From: Dyadobacter sp. 50-39
GTDB taxonomy: Bacteria > Bacteroidota > Bacteroidia > Cytophagales > Spirosomataceae
Length of the DNA stretch: 64,000 bases
Assembly: GCA_001898145.1 (NCBI GenBank)
Contig: MKSR01000019.1
Location: 186,001 to 250,000 of the forward strand
Direction of reading: 5' to 3'
Shown here: one piece after another, positions 43,316-52,652 of the stretch
Layout: each line of letters starts with the position of its first letter
Numbering within the stretch: position 1 is the stretch's first letter
The notes under the pieces: model-generated
Database searches by the model: none
Told to the model about the DNA's origin: nothing
What the model saw: the letters and a program-made list of their open reading frames with translations, nothing else
Position numbers and translations under genes: made by a program

Positions 43316-45721
43316 ATGAATCGTTCCATTCGTAATGTAGCTGTTCTTGGTTCCGGCATTATGGGCTCGCGCATTGCGTGCCATTTTGCCAATATAGGCG
43401 TTGAAGTGCTTTTGCTCGACATTGTTCCGAAAGATCTGAACGATGCCGAAAAGGCGAAGGGCATTACCACCGAGCATCCCGCATTTCGTAACCGGATTGT
43501 GAATGATTCGTTTCAGGCAACGCTCAAAGCCACGCCGGCGTCGCTGTACAGCCCGGCGTTCGCCTCGCGCATCAAGCTCGGCAACTTCGACGATAACCTG
43601 GCCGATATCAAAAATTACGACTGGGTGATCGAAGTCGTGGTTGAGAGGCTGGATATTAAGAGAAGCCTCTATGAAAAAGTGGATGCGCTCCGCAAGCCGG
43701 GCACGCTCGTGACTTCCAACACGTCCGGTATTCCCATTCATTTGATGGCAGAGGGGCGCAGCGAGGATTTCCGCAAAAATTTCGCCGGAACGCACTTCTT
43801 CAACCCGCCGCGCTACCTGCGCCTGCTCGAAATCATCCCGACAGCAGATACAGACCCGGCCGTGGTAGATTTCCTGATGCATTACGGCGAGCTGTTTTTG
43901 GGTAAAACGACCGTCCTATGTAAAGATACGCCAGGCTTCATAGCCAACCGCCTGGGCATTTACGCATTGATACAAACCATCCGCGTGGCCGAAGAAATGG
44001 AGCTCAGCGTGGATGAAGTCGATAAACTGACAGGCCCCGTCGCCGGACGACCGAAATCGGGTACCTACCGGCTTTCGGATGTGGTAGGAGTTGATACTAC
44101 CGTGCATGTGGCCAATAATCTGTATGCTTCCGGTGAAGGTAAAGACGAATCGAGGGATGCGTTTGTATTGCCGGAGATCATGCAGAAGCTATCTGATAAC
44201 AAATGGCTGGGCGATAAAACGGGCCAGGGTTTTTATAAAAAGATCAAGGACGAAAAAGGTAAATCGGTCATTCTCGCGCTCGACTTCAAAACCTTGGAAT
44301 ACGTGCCATCCGGCAAGGTGAAATTCGAAACGCTGGAAGGCACGAAGAACATCAGTGATGTGTACAAGCGTTTCCCTGCGCTGGTAGCGGACAAGGATAA
44401 GGCCGGCGAGTTTTACAGAAAAACATTTGCGGATGTTTTCAGGTACGCGACGTTCCGCATTCCTGAAATTTCCGACGAGATATTCCGCATCGACCAGGCC
44501 ATTACCGCGGGCTTTGGCTGGCAATACGGCCTTTTTGAAACCTGGGATGCCATTGGCGTGAAAAACATGCTGGCGATGATGGAATCGCTGGATCTGAAAC
44601 CGGCCGGATGGGTATACGAAATGCTGGCGGCAGGTAACGAGTCCTTTTATAAAGTGGAGAAGGGCAAGCGGTTGTATTATGACATTCCTTCCAAAACCTA
44701 CAAGCGCATTCCAGGCCAGGACAGCTTCATTTTGCTCAGCAATCTGTCCGACAACATCGTCTGGAAAAATGCCGGCGCAAACCTGTACGATATCGGCGAC
44801 GGTATTCTTAACCTCGAATTCAAATCCAAAATGAATACGATGGGCTCGGAGGTTATCGAAGGCATTCAGAAGGGTATCAGCCTGGCCGAGAAGGATTTCC
44901 GCGGACTGGTGATCGGCAATGAAGCGGTGGAGGCATTTTCCGCGGGTGCCAACCTGGCTATGCTCTTCATGTACGCGGTGGAGCAGGAGTTTGACGAGAT
45001 TAACCTCGTGATTTCGCAATTCCAGCAAACGATGATGCGGGCGAGGTACTCTTCCATCCCGGTGGTGGTGGCGCCGCACACCCTCGCGCTCGGGGGCGGA
45101 TGCGAGCTCACGTTACACGCGGATAAGGTGGTTGCGCACGCAGAAACTTACATCGGGTTAGTCGAATTCGGGGTGGGGCTGATCCCTGCGGGCGGCGGTA
45201 CGAAGGAAATGGCGCTGCGATGCTCGGATATGTACCAGGCCGGCGATCCGGAACTGAATATCCTCCAAAATGCATTCATGAACATCGCGCAGGCAAAGGT
45301 GTCCACGTCGGCGCACGAGGCGAAGGCGATGAATTATTTGCAGGACAAAGACCAGATCGTCCTGAACCGCTCGCGGCTGATCGCCGAAGCGAAACAGGCG
45401 GCGATCGACCTCGCCGAGAACGGCTATACCCAGCCGAAGCCGCGCCACGACATCAAGGTACAGGGCAAAACGGGTATAGCATTATTCCTGGCTGGCATTA
45501 CCCAAATGCGCCTAGCCAACTACATTACCGCCCATGACGCTAAAATCGCGGAGAAACTGGCTTATGTGATCAATGGGGGAGATTTGAGCTACCCGCAACT
45601 GGTGTCGGAACAATACCTGATCGATTTGGAACGGGAAGCATTCCTTTCGCTCTGCGGCGAGAAGAAGACACTGGAAAGAATGCAGGGCCTGCTCAACGGC
45701 GGAAAACCACCCAGAAACTGA
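43316..45721 (+). CDS. 3-hydroxyacyl-CoA dehydrogenase/enoyl-CoA hydratase fusion protein
   Basis: An 801-residue beta-oxidation enzyme. The N-terminal dehydrogenase has the NAD motif VLGSGIMGSRIA at residues 10-21, GTHFFNPP near 160 and KDTPGFIANRLG near 203. The C-terminal hydratase/isomerase domain (about 500-760) has AFSAGANLAM, the LGGGCELTLHAD oxyanion-hole loop and GVGLIPAGGGT. The domain order is the reverse of E. coli FadB/FadJ. The thiolase and acyl-CoA dehydrogenase genes that often follow are missing; an Rrf2 regulator comes next. Confidence 0.92.
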   Translation: MNRSIRNVAVLGSGIMGSRIACHFANIGVEVLLLDIVPKDLNDAEKAKGITTEHPAFRNRIVNDSFQATLKATPASLYSPAFASRIKLGNFDDNLADIKNYDWVIEVVVERLDIKRSLYEKVDALRKPGTLVTSNTSGIPIHLMAEGRSEDFRKNFAGTHFFNPPRYLRLLEIIPTADTDPAVVDFLMHYGELFLGKTTVLCKDTPGFIANRLGIYALIQTIRVAEEMELSVDEVDKLTGPVAGRPKSGTYRLSDVVGVDTTVHVANNLYASGEGKDESRDAFVLPEIMQKLSDNKWLGDKTGQGFYKKIKDEKGKSVILALDFKTLEYVPSGKVKFETLEGTKNISDVYKRFPALVADKDKAGEFYRKTFADVFRYATFRIPEISDEIFRIDQAITAGFGWQYGLFETWDAIGVKNMLAMMESLDLKPAGWVYEMLAAGNESFYKVEKGKRLYYDIPSKTYKRIPGQDSFILLSNLSDNIVWKNAGANLYDIGDGILNLEFKSKMNTMGSEVIEGIQKGISLAEKDFRGLVIGNEAVEAFSAGANLAMLFMYAVEQEFDEINLVISQFQQTMMRARYSSIPVVVAPHTLALGGGCELTLHADKVVAHAETYIGLVEFGVGLIPAGGGTKEMALRCSDMYQAGDPELNILQNAFMNIAQAKVSTSAHEAKAMNYLQDKDQIVLNRSRLIAEAKQAAIDLAENGYTQPKPRHDIKVQGKTGIALFLAGITQMRLANYITAHDAKIAEKLAYVINGGDLSYPQLVSEQYLIDLEREAFLSLCGEKKTLERMQGLLNGGKPPRN

Positions 45722-45778
45722 CCGGGAATTATTGTTTCACCAAATTATGTTTCATCTTTACGGATGCTGACCCAAAAG

Positions 45779-45786
45779 TACATTTG
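45779..45786 (+). promoter_or_regulatory. Putative promoter -7 element of the Rrf2 gene
   Basis: TACATTTG, identical to the MarR promoter -7 element, ends 7 nt before the Rrf2 start codon. If used, the mRNA would be leaderless or nearly so. The -33 region is weak (TTTA). Confidence 0.4.
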
Positions 45787-45793
45787 ATCAACA

Positions 45794-46237
45794 ATGATTT
45801 CGAAAAAAGCTAAATATGCCCTAAAGGCCCTCAAAGTTCTGGCAGAACAATATGGAAAAGGACCGGTATTAATCTCTTACATTGCTGAGAAAGAGAAGAT
45901 TCCGAAAAAATTCCTGGAAGCGATCCTGCTCGACTTGCGGAACAACGGCGTGCTGCAAAGCCAGAAAGGGAAAGGGGGCGGCTATCTGCTCCGCGTTCCT
46001 CCCGGAGAAGTGAACTTCTCCAAGGTGCTGCGGATCATCGACGGCCCTATTGCGCCCGCATTGTGCGTTTCGATGTTCTTCTATGGCAAATGCGACGACT
46101 GTAAGGACGAAGAAACATGCAGCTTGCGTACGGTGCTGGAAAGATGGCGGGATGCCAACCTCGCAGTTCTCGACAAGACGACATTGAGCGACTTGTTGCA
46201 GGTTGAAAACGCGACGTCGACCGATATCCTATCGTAA
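45794..46237 (+). CDS. Rrf2-family transcriptional regulator with putative iron-sulfur cysteines
   Basis: A 147-residue Rrf2 protein. The winged helix includes SYIAEKEKIPKKFLEAILLDLRNNG and the glycine-rich wing GKGGGYLL. Four cysteines at 91, 100, 103 and 109 lie in the region where IscR/NsrR-type proteins bind a [2Fe-2S] or [4Fe-4S] cluster, but the spacing C-x8-C-x2-C-x5-C is not that of IscR. It could sense iron, redox state or nitric oxide. It overlaps the convergent GT-C gene by 9 nt. Confidence 0.88.
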   Translation: MISKKAKYALKALKVLAEQYGKGPVLISYIAEKEKIPKKFLEAILLDLRNNGVLQSQKGKGGGYLLRVPPGEVNFSKVLRIIDGPIAPALCVSMFFYGKCDDCKDEETCSLRTVLERWRDANLAVLDKTTLSDLLQVENATSTDILS

Positions 46238-47851
46238 AACCGCGCCACGGCGATCGTTGCGGATGTAGAGCCGCACATCGTCATAATCGCCCAGTAAAGT
46301 GTAATGATTACGGATATATTGATTTAACTCAGGGTAGCTTTCGATGCCCTGAGTTTTTTTGTCCTGCACCCAGTGGCTGTTCTTACCCACCGCGTCCGCG
46401 ACGAATGCAGGCCGGGTCCTTTCCAGATCGGCCATATAGCGTTTCCGATAGGTATCCCGCATCGGATGATCGAAAATCGAGCGTTCCGAATGATTCTCGG
46501 CAGTCCCCTGCGCCAGTTGGGCCTCTACATAGTAAGAGCAATTCCAGCCCCAGACCACCATATAATCGCCTTCTTTCTTTCGTTTCAGGATTTCCGTCAC
46601 TACCGGGCTTTCCCGCAAGGTGGTTTTGCCCACCGAATCGAACGCATTCAATCGGCGTTCTTTCACATAATGCAGCGCATCGTAACCTCCGAACCAGCAA
46701 ATGATAATCGCGGGAAATACAATTGACCCGTTTTGAACAGCCGAAAAGCCGTAAGCTCCCAGCAATGTCCAGGGAATAATGCAGAAATTGAGATAATGGA
46801 TAAAATCGTTGCCCGACTTGGTAACCGCATAAATGCTCGCAAGAATGAGGAACACGATGGTAAACGGCACGTGGAAATCCATCTTACCAGGCACGTAAAG
46901 CCGTACGATCCTCACCAGCCCGATCACCATCGGCACGATCAATGCAAGACTGAAAAACTGGAAATCCGTCGACAATGCGACAATTTTATAGAACTGCGAA
47001 GGAATGTCGGCGAAGGTGCTCCCGCCTGCGTAAATCGCGTTCCCCAGCACGTAAAAATCAATGAGGTCGTCGAAAACCCCGAATGACAAAGTAAATACGA
47101 GAAAAAGAAGCGGTACCGTAAGTCCGCCCAACACCAATGCGATGGAGGGCTTAAACTCGCCGTATCGCCGATACCGGCTGAATAACACCCAGCATGCCGA
47201 CAGAACAATCACCGCCACGATCGGCACGGCCTGCAATTTCCCGAATGGTACCGCGCCGGCCGCCAGACCCAGAAAGTACACACCCTTGACAGCGGGAACC
47301 GCCTTGGGGTCGATACGTGAGAGTTGCCACACGCAGAATGCCAGCAGTAACACCGGCAGCTGCTCGCTCGAATAATGCACGAAATCGATTTCCTGCGTGA
47401 AAGCGACAAAAAGCAGCGGCACGATGGAAACACCCCGCGCGATGGCCGCCCCGAACCAGTTTTTAATGGCAGCAAATAGCAATAGCCACGCTCCGGCTAC
47501 ACAGAGCAGGCCCATCAACCGCGCAGCACTGTAATCGAGCTGGAAGCCCAGCAGTTTAGGAAGAACGAGCAGGTAGTTATCCAGCGGGCCGATGGTGGTA
47601 CCATCTACCGAGCGCCAGTAAACCGGGTCCTGCAAGAGCGTGATCGCATGGGAGAGCATCTGGCTCTCGTCCTGATTGAGCTCCCGGTTGAAAACGATAA
47701 CCGGCAAACGCATAAACACCAGCAACACGATACCCAGTACCAGGTATGTCCTGTCCGGCAGCGATTTATATTGGGAAGAAATAATGACAATGCCCGCCAG
47801 CAGGTAGCCTATAAACCAATATACGGGAGGGGAACTGTCGAAACTGAGCAT
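46229..47851 (-). CDS. Polytopic membrane protein, GT-C glycosyltransferase-like
   Basis: A 540-residue integral membrane protein with about eleven helices and a soluble C-terminus of about 140 residues. The first external loop NRELNQDESQM carries an acidic pair as in GT-C glycosyltransferases, which use polyprenyl-phosphate sugars outside the membrane. The neighbouring genes (GT2 transferase, 4 nt upstream, and a sugar epimerase) support a glycan-modifying role. Family assignment is by topology and context. Confidence 0.7.
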   Translation of the reverse strand: MLSFDSSPPVYWFIGYLLAGIVIISSQYKSLPDRTYLVLGIVLLVFMRLPVIVFNRELNQDESQMLSHAITLLQDPVYWRSVDGTTIGPLDNYLLVLPKLLGFQLDYSAARLMGLLCVAGAWLLLFAAIKNWFGAAIARGVSIVPLLFVAFTQEIDFVHYSSEQLPVLLLAFCVWQLSRIDPKAVPAVKGVYFLGLAAGAVPFGKLQAVPIVAVIVLSACWVLFSRYRRYGEFKPSIALVLGGLTVPLLFLVFTLSFGVFDDLIDFYVLGNAIYAGGSTFADIPSQFYKIVALSTDFQFFSLALIVPMVIGLVRIVRLYVPGKMDFHVPFTIVFLILASIYAVTKSGNDFIHYLNFCIIPWTLLGAYGFSAVQNGSIVFPAIIICWFGGYDALHYVKERRLNAFDSVGKTTLRESPVVTEILKRKKEGDYMVVWGWNCSYYVEAQLAQGTAENHSERSIFDHPMRDTYRKRYMADLERTRPAFVADAVGKNSHWVQDKKTQGIESYPELNQYIRNHYTLLGDYDDVRLYIRNDRRGAVLR

Positions 47852-47855
47852 ACAA

Positions 47856-48803
47856 TTAGCTGAAAGACTCTACTTTTTCGACAAAATCGCGGTAGTGAAC
47901 AGCCGGGATGAAATGCTGCTGCGAGCGGTATTGCAATACCATAAACACAAGGAATAGCGAAATCAAGAAGGATTGCAGCATGAGGATCATCAGCGTGCTA
48001 CCCAATGTCGAAGCCCAGCCCGGCGTGGCATTTCCGATCAGTTTCAGGAAAAGAATAAAGAATATGAATGCAATGGCGAGGCCCGACATGAACATCGAGA
48101 AAATCAGTATCCGCACCGCAGTGGTATCGACCATTACCGAAATGGCGCTTAAACCATGCAGTACCAGCGAAACGAAGTTCATTTTGCTCTCCCCCGCAAG
48201 CCGCGTCGCGCGGTTGGTCAGCACGGAATCGTAAGGAATCCGGGATTTGATCACGCCGCCCGGGTAGTTGTTCCAGATTTCAGAAACGCGGACGAGATTT
48301 TGCAGGCGGTTCTGCGGTACCAGGCTGAAATTTCCAAAAGTGATCACCTTGCCCGTCAGCATTTTGAAAACATACTTGTAAATCACATAAAAGAACCGGA
48401 ACAGCAGCCCTTCCGTGCGCTTGTTACGCTCCGCGAAGATAATCTTGCCAGGCTCCTCGATGGACCGCGCCGCCAGCTTGTTGATGTCACCCGGCGCATC
48501 TTCCCCATCCGCGTCCATCACAATCACCTTATCGGTTTGCATGTGTTCGGCCACATAGGATAGTCCGATCGCAATGGCTTTCTGGTGGCCCAGGTTGCGG
48601 TAGAGCCGCAGTACTTTCAGTTCTTTTCCGCCAAATGCGGCAAACGGCTGCGTCCGCTCGCGCGACGAGCAGTCATCGACGATGAGTAGCGTAGTATTTA
48701 GAAGGATCGGGGTATTTAAATCCGCGTTAATTTTTTGAATCAGCAGATTCAGCGCCTCCCAGTCATTGAATTGGGGTATAATAATGACGTAATTTTCTGG
48801 CAT
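47856..48803 (-). CDS. GT2 family glycosyltransferase with C-terminal membrane anchor
   Basis: A 315-residue GT-A fold enzyme. IVDDCSS near residue 42 and VMDADGEDAPGDI near 94 (the DxD nucleotide-sugar site) define the domain. Two C-terminal membrane helices (about 228-250 and 268-292) resemble GtrB/DPM1-type polyprenyl-phosphate glycosyltransferases. It probably loads a sugar on undecaprenyl phosphate for the GT-C protein that follows 4 nt downstream. Confidence 0.85.
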   Translation of the reverse strand: MPENYVIIIPQFNDWEALNLLIQKINADLNTPILLNTTLLIVDDCSSRERTQPFAAFGGKELKVLRLYRNLGHQKAIAIGLSYVAEHMQTDKVIVMDADGEDAPGDINKLAARSIEEPGKIIFAERNKRTEGLLFRFFYVIYKYVFKMLTGKVITFGNFSLVPQNRLQNLVRVSEIWNNYPGGVIKSRIPYDSVLTNRATRLAGESKMNFVSLVLHGLSAISVMVDTTAVRILIFSMFMSGLAIAFIFFILFLKLIGNATPGWASTLGSTLMILMLQSFLISLFLVFMVLQYRSQQHFIPAVHYRDFVEKVESFS

Positions 48804-48857
48804 GGGAGAGAGTTACGAAAGCCCCCGGAGGGTGATTCCGGAGGCTTTGAGTGTGAT

Positions 48858-49934
48858 TTAAACCGTTTTTACGCCGAGTCGCGACGCGATGCCGTCGTGG
48901 ATCTGCGTGAGTGTTTCCGTCAGACCGTATTCCCAGTTCCAGTCGGGGTAATGCGACTTAAACTTCGAAAGATCGCTTACGTACCAGATGTGGTCGCCGA
49001 TACGGTTGGTTTCTGAATAGGAGTAAGAAAGTTTGTTTCCGGTAATCTGCTCGCACAATGCAATGGCTTCCAGCATCGAGCAGTTGGCGAAACGGCCGCC
49101 GCCGGCGTTGTACACTTCGCCCGGACGGGGATTTTGGTAATAATGCCAGAACATGTTCACCAGGTCATGGCTGTGGATATTGTCGCGGACCTGCTTGCCT
49201 TTATATCCGAAGATCGTGTAATGCGTTCCGGTAATCGCGCATTTCATCAGGTATGCCAGGAAGCCGTGCAGCTGCGCACCGGAGTGGTTGGGGCCTGTGA
49301 GGCATCCCCCTCGGAAAACAGCCGTTTTCATACCAAAGTAGCGGCCATATTCCTGCACCATAATGTCGGCAGCTACTTTCGAAGCACCGAAAATCGAGTG
49401 TTTGGTATGGTCGATGCTGTGGTTTTCGTCGATACCGTTTGTGAAATACGGATGGTTTTCATCGATTTCCCAGCGGGTTTCGAGCTCTACCAACGGAAGG
49501 TAGTTCGGATTGTCGCCGTATACTTTATTGGTTGAGGTGAAAATAAATACAGCCTCAGGCGCGTGCAGGCGGGTCATTTCGAGCATATTGAGTGTGCCCA
49601 CCGCATTTACACCAAAATCGGTAAACGGCTCGCGCGCTGCCCAGTCGTGGCTTGGCTGCGCTGCCGCGTGAACGATCATTTTAATGTCCGTTCCATACTC
49701 CTTGAAAATAGGTTCGAGCTGGCTTACCTCGCGAATGTCCGCAGCATAGTGTTTGTAGTTGCCAAAAGCCTCTTCGATACGGTTGCGGTTCCACTCGGTA
49801 TTACCATCTGCTCCAAAGAAGTATTGACGAAGGTTATTATCGACTCCGATGACCAGATCAAACTTGTCAGCCAAAAAAGCAACCGATTCACTTCCAATTA
49901 GTCCGGCAGAGCCGGTTACCAAAGCTATGTTCAT
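48858..49934 (-). CDS. NAD-dependent epimerase/dehydratase, CDP-paratose 2-epimerase-like
   Basis: A 358-residue extended SDR enzyme. TGSAGLIGS near residue 7 is the NAD loop, and the catalytic Tyr-x3-Lys equivalent lies in the [19 protein letters not shown] segment, where the usual Tyr appears as Phe (FGASK). The long [20 protein letters not shown] region resembles CDP-tyvelose/paratose 2-epimerases. It is the first gene of the three-gene glycan operon. The exact sugar is not determinable. Confidence 0.8.
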   Translation of the reverse strand: MNIALVTGSAGLIGSESVAFLADKFDLVIGVDNNLRQYFFGADGNTEWNRNRIEEAFGNYKHYAADIREVSQLEPIFKEYGTDIKMIVHAAAQPSHDWAAREPFTDFGVNAVGTLNMLEMTRLHAPEAVFIFTSTNKVYGDNPNYLPLVELETRWEIDENHPYFTNGIDENHSIDHTKHSIFGASKVAADIMVQEYGRYFGMKTAVFRGGCLTGPNHSGAQLHGFLAYLMKCAITGTHYTIFGYKGKQVRDNIHSHDLVNMFWHYYQNPRPGEVYNAGGGRFANCSMLEAIALCEQITGNKLSYSYSETNRIGDHIWYVSDLSKFKSHYPDWNWEYGLTETLTQIHDGIASRLGVKTV

Positions 49935-50115
49935 GTTTTGAAAACTTTTTATTCGCTTATTTCTATCTAAAATTCCGGCGTAGCCCTGCCTCGAATACGT
50001 AAAGTAAATTAAAAATGTTCAATCGTCACAACTTCACTTAGTCAATGGGCAGAATCCAGAAGGATAATACGCGTAACGCAATATTAAAATTGTTCAATAA
50101 CTGAAAAAAGCGGGC

Positions 50116-50149
50116 AAAAAAAAGATATCCCCATTTCGTGGGGATATCT
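50116..50149 (-). terminator. Terminator downstream of the small lipoprotein gene
   Basis: AGATATCCCCA (50123-50133) pairs perfectly with TGGGGATATCT (50139-50149); a T-run follows on the minus strand (50116-50123). Confidence 0.85.
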
Positions 50150-50174
50150 CGTATATTTTTCCAATGAATGGCTG

Positions 50175-50429
50175 CTACTCTTTCACCAGTGAGCTAGGAA
50201 TTTTACCACCGTAAAGTTTCGCGCGGATGTCGTTTACACGGGCGTCGAGCTCGGGCTTAGCATCATATTTGAATGACATCTGACGGGGCAGGGAATCAGG
50301 GCTCACGCCATACACCCACTCGTTACCGGCATTCAGATCTTTCTGGTCCTTGTGGTTATACTTTTGGTATTCACAAGAAGAAAGCAGCACCACACACGCA
50401 ACAAAAGCAACTATTTTATTGAATTTCAT
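50175..50429 (-). CDS. Small lipoprotein, unknown function
   Basis: An 84-residue protein with signal peptide and lipobox LLSSC (Cys19), giving a mature lipoprotein of about 66 residues. The mature part is charged, with NEWVYGVSPDSLPRQMSFKY and no recognisable domain. It forms a single-gene unit with a well-defined promoter (50457-50488) and terminator (50116-50149). Confidence 0.75.
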   Translation of the reverse strand: MKFNKIVAFVACVVLLSSCEYQKYNHKDQKDLNAGNEWVYGVSPDSLPRQMSFKYDAKPELDARVNDIRAKLYGGKIPSSLVKE

Positions 50430-50456
50430 TTCTTTGATCGTTCATAGTATTGTGCG

Positions 50457-50488
50457 CAAAAATAGCCGCCAATTTCATAACCACCAAA
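50457..50488 (-). promoter_or_regulatory. Promoter of the small lipoprotein gene
   Basis: On the minus strand the -7 element TATTTTTG (50457-50464) and -33 TTTG (50485-50488) are spaced by 20 nt, a full match to the Bacteroidetes consensus. Confidence 0.65.
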
Positions 50489-50506
50489 TTGCGGGCCGCT
50501 GAAATA

Positions 50507-52240
50507 TTATTTTTTTAATTCCGCCAGTTCATCCCGTACAAACTGCATCAGCTCAGCGATATGGCGCTCCGAAAAATCGAACGGAATGTCGGCTGCCTGG
50601 TAAATTTCACCAATCGTAGCCGTGTACCCGAGCTTCAAAGCGTCGAGATAGCCTTTCAAACCCGCTGCGGGATCCTTCCGGTAGTTTTTCCAGACGCCGA
50701 TCGCACCCAGCTGCGCAATGCCGTACTCGATGTAATAGAATGGCACTTCATAAATATGCAGCTGGCGCTGCCAGAGGTACTTTTTGAAGTTTTCCAATCC
50801 CGACCAGTCCATCACCGTGTCTGTAAACTCCTCGTAAATGCGCACCCATGCTTCGGTACGCTGCTCAGCGGTATGCTGCGGGTTTTCATACATCCAGTGC
50901 TGGAACTTGTCCACCGTCGCCACCCAGGGAAGCGTTTCGATAATAGATTCCAGGTGCGTAATTTTAGCGCGCTTCAAATCCTCTTCATTTTCAAAGAATT
51001 CATCCCAGAAATCCATGGTGATCAGTTCCATCGACATCGAAGCCAGCTCGGCCACTTCCGAAGGCGTATGCTTGAACGAGTTCAGCGCCAGGTCGCGCGT
51101 CACGAGCGAGTGTACCGCGTGCCCGCCTTCGTGCAGGAGCGTGACCATATCGCGCAGGTTTGAAGTCGCATTCATGAAAATAAACGGCACGCCGATCTCG
51201 TCGAGCGGGTAGTTATAGCCGCCCGGCGCCTTGCCCTTCCGCGATTCGAGGTCGAGGTGCTTCATCGTTTTCATGATGCGCAGGCAATCGCCCAGGAACG
51301 GGTCGAGGCGCGAGAATGCACGGATAGTCTTGTCGAGCAGCTCTTCACCGGTTTCGAAAGGTTTCAAAGGCGGTAATCCCTTCGGATCGACTTTCGTATC
51401 CCACGGGCGCAACGCCTCGACCTGCAATGCAGCTTTTCGCTCGGCTGCCATTTCATTCAGGATGGGCACCACGGCCTTTTTTACCGAGCCATGGAAGTTA
51501 AAACAATCCTGCGGCGTGTAATCGAAACGGCCCATTGCCGCAAACATATAGTCGCGGTAGTTGTTGAAACCGGCATTGCGTCCGACGGTATCCCGCAGGG
51601 TTATCAGCTTGTTCAGCAGGTCGTCCAGCTTTCCGTGATCTTCGTACCGGCGACCGGCAATAGCACGCCAAGCCTCCTCGCGCACCTCGCGGTCCGTGGA
51701 TTGCAGGCGGTCGGCTGCACGCTGGAGAGTCATTTCTTCGCCGTCGATCGTCACCGTCATCGCACCGGCAATCGCGCCATACTTGCGCTCTTCAGTCTGC
51801 ATTTCGGTGATAACCGGAATGTTTTCCTCACGGAATATCTCGATCGCCTTCTTCATTCCCCGCAGCGTAATCGCGAAGCCCGGCTCCGTCAGTTCGCTCA
51901 GAAAAGGGTTATCGACAACTTTCTTGTCGAGCGCATTACCATATTCCGCCAGTTTCGGCTGGATTTCGGTGATGAAGAATTGCAATGCATTGATCAGGCC
52001 GGTGTTGGCCGTATCGCAAGTCTGGCGGATATAGCGCCATGCGAAGTTCTCGGAGAGGTACGATTCTATCTCGCTGCGGTCCGAAAACCATTGTTTCAAA
52101 TCTTCCAGCGAGTTGATCTCCCTGTTTTTCAAATTTTCGAAGAAAGGCTGAACATCTTCCCATTTCTTCAAATCAAATTCTTCTCCGATAAAAGGCCGTT
52201 TCGCCCGGGTCGGTATATGAAGTGTTTCCTGATTGGACAT
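50507..52240 (-). CDS. M3 family oligoendopeptidase (PepF-like)
   Basis: A 577-residue zinc metallopeptidase. The catalytic HEGGH is at about residues 370-374, followed by the third ligand region ELASMSMELIT about 30 residues on; this is the M3B oligoendopeptidase F arrangement. No signal peptide is seen, so it probably degrades peptides in the cytoplasm. The frame continues to 52267, but the ATG at 52240 (MSNQETLHIP) is the better start. Confidence 0.93.
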   Translation of the reverse strand: MSNQETLHIPTRAKRPFIGEEFDLKKWEDVQPFFENLKNREINSLEDLKQWFSDRSEIESYLSENFAWRYIRQTCDTANTGLINALQFFITEIQPKLAEYGNALDKKVVDNPFLSELTEPGFAITLRGMKKAIEIFREENIPVITEMQTEERKYGAIAGAMTVTIDGEEMTLQRAADRLQSTDREVREEAWRAIAGRRYEDHGKLDDLLNKLITLRDTVGRNAGFNNYRDYMFAAMGRFDYTPQDCFNFHGSVKKAVVPILNEMAAERKAALQVEALRPWDTKVDPKGLPPLKPFETGEELLDKTIRAFSRLDPFLGDCLRIMKTMKHLDLESRKGKAPGGYNYPLDEIGVPFIFMNATSNLRDMVTLLHEGGHAVHSLVTRDLALNSFKHTPSEVAELASMSMELITMDFWDEFFENEEDLKRAKITHLESIIETLPWVATVDKFQHWMYENPQHTAEQRTEAWVRIYEEFTDTVMDWSGLENFKKYLWQRQLHIYEVPFYYIEYGIAQLGAIGVWKNYRKDPAAGLKGYLDALKLGYTATIGEIYQAADIPFDFSERHIAELMQFVRDELAELKK

Positions 52241-52301
52241 ATAAGAGGTACTTGTTAATAAATTCAAATGTTAAAAACTGGAAAATGATAACGCTGGCGA
52301 A

Positions 52302-52652
52302 TCACAAAAACGGCTTTGAACGAATTTTCTGGGTTGTAATTGTTGTAAAATGGCCAAAAAGCCCATTGGAACGCTCACTCAGCAATCTGATTAAAATTTC
52401 TGAAATGGCTTCCGTATCGGGGAAAGCGTACCGTAAAAAGATGACGCTTATATAGGAAACTTTGTGTGCGAAAACCCATTCCCCAAAGTCTTTATCTTCG
52501 GTTAGGATAATGCGCGGCGGATCTCTCGAATAATCAATAATGGCTTCGTCGGACAATCCACGATTATTTTCGTAAACGGAATAGACTTCAAATCCTGCAT
52601 TCCGTATCGCATGAATCAAACTGTGATCAATATTTTCATCGGCTAGAATCAT
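52302..52652 (-). CDS. DUF5615 family PIN-like protein (putative toxin)
   Basis: A 116-residue PIN-like protein. The opening ILADENIDHSLIHAIRNAGFEVYSV and the central ILTEDKDFGEWVF carry the acidic residues (Asp5, Glu6, Asp54, Asp56) expected for a PIN-type nuclease site. Such genes pair with DUF433 antitoxins. Its ATG overlaps the upstream DUF433 gene end (4-nt ATGA-type overlap), so the two are coupled. Activity is predicted only. Confidence 0.82.
   Translation of the reverse strand: MILADENIDHSLIHAIRNAGFEVYSVYENNRGLSDEAIIDYSRDPPRIILTEDKDFGEWVFAHKVSYISVIFLRYAFPDTEAISEILIRLLSERSNGLFGHFTTITTQKIRSKPFL

Noticed and set aside
48818-48848. Terminator between the epimerase and GT2 genes
   Set aside because: A 12-bp imperfect stem is present, but no T-run follows on the minus strand and the three genes look co-transcribed; it may only be a processing structure.
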